A stretch of DNA of 64,000 nt from Planctomycetota bacterium (lineage in GTDB: Bacteria; Planctomycetota; Phycisphaerae; Phycisphaerales; Phycisphaeraceae), in the NCBI GenBank assembly GCA_016350165.1, contig CP066225.1:5084001-5148000 (forward strand), written 5' to 3'. The notes beneath the pieces were generated by a model, which searched no databases, was not told the origin of the DNA, and worked only from the letters and a program-made list of their open reading frames with translations. Positions within the stretch are counted from its first letter, which is position 1, and each line of letters starts with the position of its first letter. Below are positions 18,222-27,169 of the stretch, piece by piece. The position numbers and the translations under genes were made by a program.

Positions 18222-21200
18222 ATGACGACCCCGACCGATACTGATCGTGCAAATGTATGTGAGCAGATACGAGTAGCCCGCATCGAGATTCGGCCTAAAG
18301 CAGGTGAAATCGATCCTGAAGGTATGAAGGTGCTTACAGAGGCAAAAGGCGTCTTAGCTGGTGTTAAGGAAGTCAAAGCACGCCAGCTGTTTTTAGTCGA
18401 AGGCCCACTTGCAGACGATCAGATCAATAAAATCGCGAATGAACTTCTCGCTGATCAGGTCAATCAACGTTACACGATGGGTGCTGATGCAATTGGTGAT
18501 GATACGGTCAGTGTGGAAGTGCACTTCAAGCCGGGCGTTATGGACCCAGTCGCTCAGTCCACTAAAGACGCAATCGTCGAAATGCTTGAAGGCGTTGATG
18601 TCGAAAAGGTCGATGTCAGCACTGGCAAGCGGTTTGATTTTGTGATGGAAGCAGGGGCTGAAAAACTCAGCGACGCAGATTTGGCAGCTTTTGCTGAAAG
18701 ATACCTTGCAAATCCTGTCATCCAAGATATTCACCACGATCAATACCATCCAAGTGAGTTCGTACATGGCCATCGTTATGAACTCAACCTCACACATATC
18801 TCTATCCGTGACTTAGACGATGAGCAGCTCATGAAGCTCTCACGTGAAGGCCACCTTTTCCTTAGCTTAACTGAGATGAAGTGTGTTCAAGAATATTACC
18901 AAAAAGCAGATCGCGAACCGACGGATATCGAGCTTGAAACATTGGCTCAGACGTGGTCAGAGCACTGCGTTCATAAGACGCTCAAATCATCCGTTCGATT
19001 GAGCGAAGAAGGCGGCGTCTCGATTCCAACGCTCAAGAAAGACACCATCGGCAATCGTAAGGGTCACACCGTTAACGAAGATGGTTCCGTTACCGTCGAC
19101 AACCTACTTAAGTACACCGTTGCTGCTGCAACATTTGAGTTGATGGAAGAAGAGCCATACAAGAGTTGGTGCATCAGCGTCTTTGAAGATAACGCTGGTA
19201 TTGTGAAATTTGATGATGAAGATGCAGTTTGCATCAAGGTTGAAACACACAATCACCCATCAGCGATCGAGCCATACGGCGGCGCAGCAACGGGTATCGG
19301 CGGCTGCATCCGTGACATCATGGGTACTGGACTCTCAGCAAAACCTATTGCAAATACAGACTCATTCTGTGTCGCAATGCCTGATACCGAAAAGCTACCT
19401 AAGGGTGTGATCCATCCTAAGCGTACATTAGAACAAATCACTGCAGGCGTTCGTGACTACGGCAACCGCATGGGTATTCCAACCATCAATGGTATGGTTT
19501 ACTTCCATGAAGATTTTGTCGGCAACCCACTCGTTTTCGCTGGCTGTGTGGGTCTAATGCCAAATGACAAATGTTTTGGTGACGCTCAACCGGGCGATCG
19601 TATCATCGCACTTGGCGGTGCGACAGGTCGTGACGGTATTCATGGCGCAACCTTCTCCAGTGCTGAATTGACTGACACACACGCTGATGAATTCTCACAT
19701 GCTGTACAGATCGGCAATGCCATTACTCAAAAGAAAACGATGGATGTTATTCTTCAAGCTCGTGATCAGGAAGATGGACCACTTTATAGTGCGATCACGG
19801 ACTGTGGCGCAGGCGGTTTCAGTAGTGCTGTCGGCGAAATGGGCGAAAAAGTCGGAGCTAACGTACAGTTAGATAACGCCCCGCTGAAATACCGTGGCTT
19901 GAACTACACTGAAATTTGGATCAGTGAAGCTCAAGAACGCATGGTCATGTCGGTACCCGTTGAGAAGATTGATCGTCTTAAAGCATTATGTAAAGCTGAA
20001 GATGTTGACTTCTGCGATCTCGGCGAATTTGGTTGCACTGAAAATGATGAAGCAATGCTCAAGCTCAACTATCGGGGCACTGAAGTTGGCAAACTCAGCA
20101 TGGAGCTCATGCATGAAGGTATTCCAACGCCATTACGTGAAGCGAAATGGGAATCCGAACAAGCAGGCGGTTATGCATCTGGCAAAGGCAATACTAAGAA
20201 TTTACCTGCTGAAAAAGCTGACGTTCTCAAAGGCATTCTTGGTTCACCGAACATTGCGTCCAAGCACTGGATCGTTCGGCAGTACGACCACGAAGTGCAA
20301 GGTGGCTCAGCAATCAAACCACTCGTCGGTCCTTGCCAAGACGGTCCCGGTGATGCATCTGTTATCCGTCCGAAACTTGGAAGCACAAAGGGTATTGCCC
20401 TCTCCTGCGGTATGGGTGCCCACATGAGTGAAAAAGCCACCGCAGCGGGTGTCGCTAACGATGGAGACTCTTACTGGGCAACGCTCGCAGCTATCGATGA
20501 AGCGGTTCGTAATGCTGTTTGTGTGGGTGCAGATCCAACTCATATCGCGATCCTCGACAATTTCTGCTGGCCTGGCTGCGAAGATCCATACCTGATGGGA
20601 TCACTCGTCCGTGCAGCGGAAGCGTGCTACGACGGAGCGATGGCATATAAGACGCCTTTCGTTTCAGGTAAAGATTCACTCAACAACCAGTTCACCACCG
20701 ATGAAGGCGTTCGCTACACCATCCCTCAAACACTGCTCCTTAGTGCAATGGGCATGGTCGAAGATGTTCGCAAATGCGTAACGATGGATGCCAAATCCAG
20801 CGGTAACGCACTGATCGTTATCGGCAAAACCGACAGCGCGATGGGCGGCTCAAGCTATTGCACTGTCTACGGTGATCAGTCACGCAACATGACCATTCCT
20901 AAGGTTGACCTGAAAGTCGGCCCTCAGACCGCTAGAACCGTTGCAGGTCTTATTGATGCAGGCCTTCTTATTAAAGCCGCTCACGACTGCAGTGAAGGCG
21001 GTCTTCTCGTTGCGGCAGCTGAGATGGCTTTTGCCGGCCGCATCGGCCTTGATCTCGATCTAAAGGGAATTGCTAGCGACGATACACTTGACACCGTTGC
21101 TGCTTGTTATGCAGAAACGCCAAGCCGCTACCTCATCGAAGTGGCAAGTGCAGATATTGATGCGGTTATTAGTAAGCTCCGTGAAGCCGGTGTCGCATTC

Positions 21201-21323
21201 AGCCAAATTGGTGTCTTTGCAGATCATGATCGGCTAACGGTTTCAACCGAAAAAGATGGGCGTGTGATGGACGTTACACTCGACGAACTGGTTAAAGCAT
21301 GGCGTGACACGCTCGATTGGTAA
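18222..21323 (+). CDS. purL: PurS-PurS-PurL fusion, phosphoribosylformylglycinamidine synthase
   Basis: 1033 residues. Fourth step of purine synthesis: ATP-dependent amidation of FGAR. The C-terminal ~850 residues are the PurL core (ETHNHPSAIEPYGGAATGIGG; the second AIR-synthase half has VSGKDSLNNQ and HDCSEGGL). The first ~190 residues contain two PurS-like units, each with a strand of the form I/V-x-x-KPG/KAG-x-x-DPxG/A (about residues 20-85 and 99-170). The glutaminase domain of large PurL is absent, so a separate PurQ is expected. GGGAG lies 5 nt before the ATG. Confidence 0.93.
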   Translation: MTTPTDTDRANVCEQIRVARIEIRPKAGEIDPEGMKVLTEAKGVLAGVKEVKARQLFLVEGPLADDQINKIANELLADQVNQRYTMGADAIGDDTVSVEVHFKPGVMDPVAQSTKDAIVEMLEGVDVEKVDVSTGKRFDFVMEAGAEKLSDADLAAFAERYLANPVIQDIHHDQYHPSEFVHGHRYELNLTHISIRDLDDEQLMKLSREGHLFLSLTEMKCVQEYYQKADREPTDIELETLAQTWSEHCVHKTLKSSVRLSEEGGVSIPTLKKDTIGNRKGHTVNEDGSVTVDNLLKYTVAAATFELMEEEPYKSWCISVFEDNAGIVKFDDEDAVCIKVETHNHPSAIEPYGGAATGIGGCIRDIMGTGLSAKPIANTDSFCVAMPDTEKLPKGVIHPKRTLEQITAGVRDYGNRMGIPTINGMVYFHEDFVGNPLVFAGCVGLMPNDKCFGDAQPGDRIIALGGATGRDGIHGATFSSAELTDTHADEFSHAVQIGNAITQKKTMDVILQARDQEDGPLYSAITDCGAGGFSSAVGEMGEKVGANVQLDNAPLKYRGLNYTEIWISEAQERMVMSVPVEKIDRLKALCKAEDVDFCDLGEFGCTENDEAMLKLNYRGTEVGKLSMELMHEGIPTPLREAKWESEQAGGYASGKGNTKNLPAEKADVLKGILGSPNIASKHWIVRQYDHEVQGGSAIKPLVGPCQDGPGDASVIRPKLGSTKGIALSCGMGAHMSEKATAAGVANDGDSYWATLAAIDEAVRNAVCVGADPTHIAILDNFCWPGCEDPYLMGSLVRAAEACYDGAMAYKTPFVSGKDSLNNQFTTDEGVRYTIPQTLLLSAMGMVEDVRKCVTMDAKSSGNALIVIGKTDSAMGGSSYCTVYGDQSRNMTIPKVDLKVGPQTARTVAGLIDAGLLIKAAHDCSEGGLLVAAAEMAFAGRIGLDLDLKGIASDDTLDTVAACYAETPSRYLIEVASADIDAVISKLREAGVAFSQIGVFADHDRLTVSTEKDGRVMDVTLDELVKAWRDTLDW

Positions 21324-21345
21324 TTCGATTCAAATTCGTAATTTC

Positions 21346-21375
21346 AAGCTGGTAGTTTTTACTACCAGCTTTTTT
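21346..21375 (+). terminator. Terminator after purL, followed by CATGCGCGGG
   Basis: Perfect 10-bp stem AAGCTGGTAG / CTACCAGCTT (21346-21355 and 21362-21371), 6-nt loop, T6. The T-tract is followed by C and then ATGCGC (21377-21382), part of a pattern seen at other terminators here. Confidence 0.9.
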
Positions 21376-21416
21376 CATGCGCGGGTTGTTCGGCAATACA
21401 TACTAATGTTTGGGCG

Positions 21417-21430
21417 GTTATAATCGTGAT
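21417..21430 (+). promoter_or_regulatory. TATAAT box 6 nt before the polA ATG
   Basis: GGTTATAAT at 21416-21424 ends 6 nt before ATG 21431, and no clear Shine-Dalgarno sequence is present. This suggests a leaderless polA transcript. A TTG at 21410 in frame could be an alternative start if transcription begins further upstream. Confidence 0.4.
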
Positions 21431-24304
21431 ATGACAGCAAAATCCAAAGCAAAACGAACCCTATACCTGATCGACGGCCACGCACAAATTTTCCGTGCTT
21501 ACTACGCCATTCAAAACGGTATGACTAGCCCTGTCACAGGCGAAGCAACTGGTGCAACCTTTGCATTTACCAGTATGCTTTTTAAATTTTTTGCTGAATG
21601 TAAACCCAAACACGCTGTTATGGCTATCGATATGCCTGGCAAAACATTCCGTGATGATCTATTCAACGAATACAAAGCTAATCGTAAATCACCCCCTGAA
21701 GATTTTGCTGAGCAACTACCACGTATTTTTGATGTCACAAAGAAATTTGGAATTCCTGTTATCGGCGTTGATGGATTTGAAGCTGACGATGTAATCGCAA
21801 CAATTGTAGATAAAACGCTCAAGGATGATTCACTTGATAACGTTGAAATCAAGATTGTGTCACGAGACAAAGATCTTGAGCAATTATTACATAATCGTGT
21901 CAGTATGTATGACATCCATAAAGATGAAACCATCACAATGGATGATCTGAAAACCAAAAAGGGAATTACACCTGATCAAGTTGTCGAAGTTCAAACATTA
22001 ACCGGCGACTCGGTTGATAATATTCCCGGCGTCGAGGGTATTGGTCCCAAAACAGGGATCGCTCTTGTTCAACAATATGGCACAGTTGAAAATTTGATCG
22101 AGCATATCTGCGAACTCAAAGGTAAACGTAAAGAACGTATCGAAGCAGCAAAAGATATGCTGCCAATCTATCGTCAATTAGTAACACTAAAGCGTGATAT
22201 GGAACTCCCAGATTATTCTTGGAAAAAATCCATCATTAGCGATGCAGATAAAACTGGTTTGCATCTTATTTTTAAGGATCTCGGATTCAGGCGGCATATT
22301 AATGATCTGGATAACCTAGGTGGCAAATCTACACCAACACCTCATAAGAATACGTCTAAAAAATCGAAACAATCTGATGGTTTTGCTAATACTTTATTTG
22401 ATTTGGCAAATGACGATGGTGAAAGTATCGAAAAACCACGTGTAGAAGGTATATCTCAAACTGAAGATTTTGAATATTCAGCAATTACAACGGAATTTGA
22501 GTTAACTCAAGTCGTTAAAGATCTCAAAAAATGCAAGCGTTTCAGCATAGATACTGAAACAGTTGGTTTAGGCCATCGCACCGAGTTATGCGGCATCTGC
22601 CTGAGTTGGAATGAAGGTAAAGGTGTATATATTCCAACTAAATCACCAGTCAGCAAAAATCATCTTGACCAACCAACTGTACTGAATTTACTTCGCGAGG
22701 TATTAGAAGATCCAAAGATTAAAAAACTTGGTCATAATATCAAATATGATTACCTCGTAATCAGAAATGCTGGCATCAAGATGGAAGGAGTTAATTTTGA
22801 TTCAATGATTGCAGCATGGATGATGGAAAACCCAGGCCTCAGTATGGATGATCTTTCATACGCAATTCTGAAGCATGAAGCAACCCCGATTAGCGAATTA
22901 ATTGACACTAAAGCAAGCCGAGGCAAAAAGAAAACCAGCGATAAACCAAGCACAATGGATCAAGTGCCTCTAGATACAATCACACAATATGCCGCTGAAG
23001 ATGCCGATCTAACACTAAAACTATGTAATTACTTCGAGAAAGAACTCGAAGAGCATGATTTAATTGAACTTGCTGAAATACTTGAAATGCCACTAATCGA
23101 AGTATTAGCGGAAATGGAATACAACGGCATACGTGTCGATCCAAACGAATTAGATCGACAATGCGAAATTTTGCAATCTAAAGTTGAAAAATTAAAAATT
23201 GAAATACTCAATTTGTGTGAATGCGATTTCAATGTAGATTCACCTAAACAACTCGGCGATGTACTATTCAATAAGCTTGGTTTTCCAATTATACGAAAAA
23301 CCAAAACCGGCATCTCAACTAGTGCTGAAGTACTTGAAAAATTAGTAGGTCATGAAAAAGCACCAGAAGGTAAAGAAGCATTACCGCAAATGGTGATTGA
23401 ATATCGTCAAATGACTAAATTAGTAAATACATACTTAGTCGCACTCAAGGATGCAATTGATCCAGAAACCGGTCGTATTCACGCATCTTTCAATCAAACA
23501 GGTACATCTACGGGCCGACTTTCTTCAAGCAATCCCAATCTTCAGAACATACCTATTCGAACTGAAATTGGACGTGAGATTCGCAAGGCTTTTAAAGCTG
23601 AAGAGGATCATATACTAATTAGTGCTGACTATTCACAAATTGAACTTCGTGTGCTCGCACATTTGAGCCAAGATACAAACCTGATGCAAGCTTTTAACGA
23701 GGATGCTGATATTCATGCTGCAGTAGCTTCGCGAGTATACAACGTCCCTCTCAGCGATATAACCAGCGAACAGCGTAGTCACGCTAAAACAATTAACTTT
23801 GGTATTATTTACGGTATCACGCCCTATGGTTTGGCTCGACGTATTGATTCCTTAGATAATGATTCCGCAAAGAAACTTATTAACGATTACAAAACCCAAT
23901 TCCCCGGAATTAACAATTTTCTTGATAAATGTGTCGCCGAGGCCGAAGAGCATGGTTACGTAAAAACAATCATGGGCCGCCAAAGATCAATTGCTTATCT
24001 TGACTCAAAGAATCCACAAACTCGTGCACTCGGTGAAAGATTAGCCATCAACTCAGTTGTACAAGGTTCAGCTGCTGATCTCATTAAAATCGCCATGGTT
24101 AATCTGCAAAAACGCATTGAAAAAGAACAATTACCAATGAAGCTTCTTTTGCAAATTCACGACGAATTGGTTATCGAATGTGCTGCAACAGACAAAAGCA
24201 AGATGTCTGATATTCTCACTACTGAAATGGAAAACGCTATGCAATTAAGCATTCCATTGAAAGTGGATGTAGGTTCTGGTATCGACTGGTACGAAGCAAA
24301 ATAG
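21431..24304 (+). CDS. polA: DNA polymerase I
   Basis: 957 residues in three domains. 5'-nuclease (about 1-290; DGHAQIFRAYY, EADDVIATIV, GDSVDNIPGVEGIGPKT). 3'-5' exonuclease (about 355-560) with all three acidic motifs kept: IDTETVGL, GHNIKYDYL and YAAEDADLTL, so proofreading should work. Polymerase domain with DYSQIELRVLAH, HAKTINFGIIYG and QIHDELVIE. It repairs DNA and removes RNA primers. The start at ATG 21431 is preferred over TTG 21410. Confidence 0.97.
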   Translation: MTAKSKAKRTLYLIDGHAQIFRAYYAIQNGMTSPVTGEATGATFAFTSMLFKFFAECKPKHAVMAIDMPGKTFRDDLFNEYKANRKSPPEDFAEQLPRIFDVTKKFGIPVIGVDGFEADDVIATIVDKTLKDDSLDNVEIKIVSRDKDLEQLLHNRVSMYDIHKDETITMDDLKTKKGITPDQVVEVQTLTGDSVDNIPGVEGIGPKTGIALVQQYGTVENLIEHICELKGKRKERIEAAKDMLPIYRQLVTLKRDMELPDYSWKKSIISDADKTGLHLIFKDLGFRRHINDLDNLGGKSTPTPHKNTSKKSKQSDGFANTLFDLANDDGESIEKPRVEGISQTEDFEYSAITTEFELTQVVKDLKKCKRFSIDTETVGLGHRTELCGICLSWNEGKGVYIPTKSPVSKNHLDQPTVLNLLREVLEDPKIKKLGHNIKYDYLVIRNAGIKMEGVNFDSMIAAWMMENPGLSMDDLSYAILKHEATPISELIDTKASRGKKKTSDKPSTMDQVPLDTITQYAAEDADLTLKLCNYFEKELEEHDLIELAEILEMPLIEVLAEMEYNGIRVDPNELDRQCEILQSKVEKLKIEILNLCECDFNVDSPKQLGDVLFNKLGFPIIRKTKTGISTSAEVLEKLVGHEKAPEGKEALPQMVIEYRQMTKLVNTYLVALKDAIDPETGRIHASFNQTGTSTGRLSSSNPNLQNIPIRTEIGREIRKAFKAEEDHILISADYSQIELRVLAHLSQDTNLMQAFNEDADIHAAVASRVYNVPLSDITSEQRSHAKTINFGIIYGITPYGLARRIDSLDNDSAKKLINDYKTQFPGINNFLDKCVAEAEEHGYVKTIMGRQRSIAYLDSKNPQTRALGERLAINSVVQGSAADLIKIAMVNLQKRIEKEQLPMKLLLQIHDELVIECAATDKSKMSDILTTEMENAMQLSIPLKVDVGSGIDWYEAK

Positions 24305-24311
24305 ATATTTT

Positions 24312-24339
24312 AAAAGCCCAGATTTAACTGGGCTTTTTT
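24312..24339. terminator. Bidirectional terminator between polA and the asparaginase operon
   Basis: Stem AAAAGCCCAG / CTGGGCTTTT (24312-24321 and 24328-24337) with a 6-nt loop. T6 follows on the plus strand and T4 on the minus strand. It serves both convergent units. Confidence 0.88.
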
Positions 24340-24340
24340 A

Positions 24341-25459
24341 TTAATATTCATCAAAATATTGCTGTAATTGCTTCTGATCTTTTGTTTTTGTTAATGCAAA
24401 TTTGAGTAATATTCTTGCTTTCTGCGGCAGAAGATCATCTGCAACCACAGTACCCACCTCGTCATCATTTATCTCGTTATTTCTCGTAACAAAGCCACTC
24501 GGTATGCGCGATGCCCTTACAACAGGTATACCTTGTTTGATCACTTCTTCAACAGCCAACAGTGCAGATTCGGACATGTTACCATCTCCTACACCAGCAA
24601 TGACCAAACCGTCATATCCTAAGTCAGCTGCAGATTTGATCAAATCTCCAGACATATTTTGATTTGCATAAATAATCGCGACACGTGGCAGTTTAGAATC
24701 AACAGTTACACTAAAACCGCTATTCGTCGTATGTTTTTTTCGTATGATTCTTAATTCCCTAAAATCACCATAATTAATTTCACCAAGGTAATTATCATTA
24801 GCTGCTTTAAATGTATCGGTTTGATGAATGTTTGTTTTAGTTACATCTCTCGCAGCCACCACAATATCATCCATAGGTACTAAAACACCCTTCCCTTTTA
24901 CATCTGGATTAGCAGCAAGCGCAACAGCATTAAATAAATTTAAAGGACCATCAGCAGACAGGGATGTGGCAGGTCTCATTGCTCCCACAACAACTACAGG
25001 CTTCTCGGAATCCACTGCTAAATTAAGGAAATAAGCTGTTTCTTCCAAAGTATCCGTACCATGAGTTATGACAATACCATCCACGTTATCTTGTTTTAAG
25101 AGTTTATTGACATGATCAGTCAACTTAATTAAATAGTCATCATTCATATTTTGCGATGATATTTGCGAAAACTGTACACCTTGCACATCCGCTATTTCAT
25201 TTAACTGTGGCACAGCTTGTATAAGTGTTTCTACACCGAGCTGCCCAGGTTTGTATGTTGCCGATGTATTGCTGGCCCCGATACCTGCTATTGTTCCGCC
25301 TGTTGCGATAATCACAATGTTAGGCAAATCAGTATCCTGAACCGCTTTAATATTGCCTTGTACTGCTTCATCATCTTGCGCATATACAAACACTGCTGTC
25401 AGTGCCAAAGCAAATATGACTACTCCAGCTACTGCAGTTTGATAGGTTTTCTTAAACAT
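24341..25459 (-). CDS. Exported L-asparaginase (type II)
   Basis: 372 residues. N-terminal signal peptide (basic MFKK, then a hydrophobic segment to about residue 27, AYA-like site VYAQ). Mature enzyme motifs: ATGGTIAGIG with the nucleophilic Thr, and HGTDTLEETAYF with the second catalytic Thr-Asp pair. It hydrolyses asparagine (often also glutamine) to aspartate and ammonia in the periplasm. GAGG lies 7 nt before the ATG. It is the last gene of a four-gene minus-strand series, 36 nt after the GH67-like gene. Confidence 0.93.
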   Translation of the reverse strand: MFKKTYQTAVAGVVIFALALTAVFVYAQDDEAVQGNIKAVQDTDLPNIVIIATGGTIAGIGASNTSATYKPGQLGVETLIQAVPQLNEIADVQGVQFSQISSQNMNDDYLIKLTDHVNKLLKQDNVDGIVITHGTDTLEETAYFLNLAVDSEKPVVVVGAMRPATSLSADGPLNLFNAVALAANPDVKGKGVLVPMDDIVVAARDVTKTNIHQTDTFKAANDNYLGEINYGDFRELRIIRKKHTTNSGFSVTVDSKLPRVAIIYANQNMSGDLIKSAADLGYDGLVIAGVGDGNMSESALLAVEEVIKQGIPVVRASRIPSGFVTRNNEINDDEVGTVVADDLLPQKARILLKFALTKTKDQKQLQQYFDEY

Positions 25460-25495
25460 TCATATACCTCAGTAAATGCAATCTTGTAAGGTGAG

Positions 25496-27148
25496 TCACA
25501 TTGATTGTATTTCACTGAGAATACCCTGAGTCAACTCCCAGAAGTTCTTTTCCCGATATGGCGTAGGGGAACCCGGTAGAGTTGGCACCCTCTGAGTATG
25601 GTGATTCCATCGGTTTTGTGATGTGAGTATATGCTGCATAATCACTTGAAAAGAAATATTAGATTTAGATTCCTTAAACATTCTGTAAGCTACAAGTGCT
25701 TCAACTAAGTGTGAAATGGTTTCAATCAATGATTCATAATAAATCATTGAACTAACCAATGGTTCAATCTTCGACTGATTTTGCTTACTCAGGATAGATT
25801 GCAAAGAAGCTCTTGCTGAGTTAATTTTCTCAACAGCCAATTTCTTCTCATTCACAATTTCAGATAATGCTTTTTTATCCGCACGGCTAATCAATCTCCA
25901 TAATGCCTCAGCATCAAACACATCATCTTGTATCCAATCCGCATTCGGATGCCAACCATCAATACGCTTCTCCGCATAGCTCTTAATGTAAAATGCATGC
26001 CTAATTGTATCAGCGGACTTCTCTAAAATATCTGAAAGAACTTCAACATCATTTGCATTCTCCAACCCCAATCTTTCTACACACCAATCCTTTGATAACT
26101 GCTTTAAGTCAATTTGAGGATCATCCGTCAGCTTAGATGCAGCATATACATTCGCATCCACCCACATTTCATTATTAATAAATGGCCCACCCCAACCACC
26201 GCCTCTAACCCAAACAATCGAACCCGAAACATTAACATCATGACTTGCATTAGCCAATCCTAATGGCTCTTGCTCATCAAAAACTTCATCCATTCCATAT
26301 TTCCAGATAGGTGCCTGCCAGTTTGGAGCACTCCCTTTTCCTTCAAATTCACGTTGGCATTGGAATTCATATAAAATTGGAATTTCTCCAATTGTTTGAG
26401 ATGCCTTATTCCAAGATTGATATCGCCAAAAATCTGTATTCGTAAATTTAAACGAAATCATGAGCTGGTCTTTTTGAGCTTTAGGTAATCGGTCGACTAA
26501 CTTCTGTGCCAAATCTTTCGAGTCATGTAAACCATTTGGCCTCACATTCCATGCTCTTACAATCAATCGTTTCTGATGCATTTTCACAACTGTGTCGAAA
26601 ACACTTTGTATAGCTTTGCTAACACGATCTAATTTATTCAAGCTGCTACATCTAGGACAGTAAGGCGAATAAATATCATTCCCGGATAAAAACGGTAAAC
26701 GTGTCGCATCCGAATCTCCAATTCTTGCCACAATACCCGCTACCTGCGGCCATCTCCCAAGCTGTGCCGACAAAGCCTGCATACTCAAGTCATATGCCTT
26801 TTGGCTAGCTGGACAAATAGATGACGAACGATTCTTGCAATTTATCGCATTACTATCCATCTCAACTAAATCGGTCGGTAGGACAAGCATGTCATAAAAC
26901 AGATACACATCCAAACCAACATTAACAGCATCTGAAATTTCTTGATCGACTCTTTGGAAATGTGAATTTATCCATCGCTTATATTCAACAGATTGAATCA
27001 CATCAGGATCTGATATCCCAGATAACGCAGTCGTTGGGTACACAACAATACCGTTATAACCCAAAGCCTTTAATTCATTCGGGTCATGATAACGTGAGTC
27101 AATCAGTGGTTCGCCCGGATTCTCGATAAGCGTTGCAAGCTTTAGCAT
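25496..27148 (-). CDS. GH67-like glycosidase-superfamily protein, cytoplasmic
   Basis: 550 residues, no signal peptide. The segment WVRGGGWGGPFINNEMWVD, followed by NVYAASKL and LSKDWCVERL, resembles the C-terminal half of alpha-glucuronidases (GH67). A YCPRCSSLNK motif follows the middle barrel region. A TIM-barrel glycosidase of uncertain substrate is the best guess; catalytic residues cannot be assigned. I chose ATG 27148, with GAAGGT 9 nt upstream; TTG 27169 is in frame and would nearly abut the RND gene. It lies 21 nt after the RND pump gene, so it is in the same operon. Confidence 0.6.
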   Translation of the reverse strand: MLKLATLIENPGEPLIDSRYHDPNELKALGYNGIVVYPTTALSGISDPDVIQSVEYKRWINSHFQRVDQEISDAVNVGLDVYLFYDMLVLPTDLVEMDSNAINCKNRSSSICPASQKAYDLSMQALSAQLGRWPQVAGIVARIGDSDATRLPFLSGNDIYSPYCPRCSSLNKLDRVSKAIQSVFDTVVKMHQKRLIVRAWNVRPNGLHDSKDLAQKLVDRLPKAQKDQLMISFKFTNTDFWRYQSWNKASQTIGEIPILYEFQCQREFEGKGSAPNWQAPIWKYGMDEVFDEQEPLGLANASHDVNVSGSIVWVRGGGWGGPFINNEMWVDANVYAASKLTDDPQIDLKQLSKDWCVERLGLENANDVEVLSDILEKSADTIRHAFYIKSYAEKRIDGWHPNADWIQDDVFDAEALWRLISRADKKALSEIVNEKKLAVEKINSARASLQSILSKQNQSKIEPLVSSMIYYESLIETISHLVEALVAYRMFKESKSNISFQVIMQHILTSQNRWNHHTQRVPTLPGSPTPYREKNFWELTQGILSEIQSM

Positions 27149-27169
27149 ACTGTTGTGACCTTCAATCAA

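Noticed and set aside
21410-21430. TTG start extending PolA by seven residues
   Set aside because: The extension (MGGYNRD) lies over a TATAAT box and has no good ribosome-binding site; ATG 21431 gives the normal PolA N-terminus.
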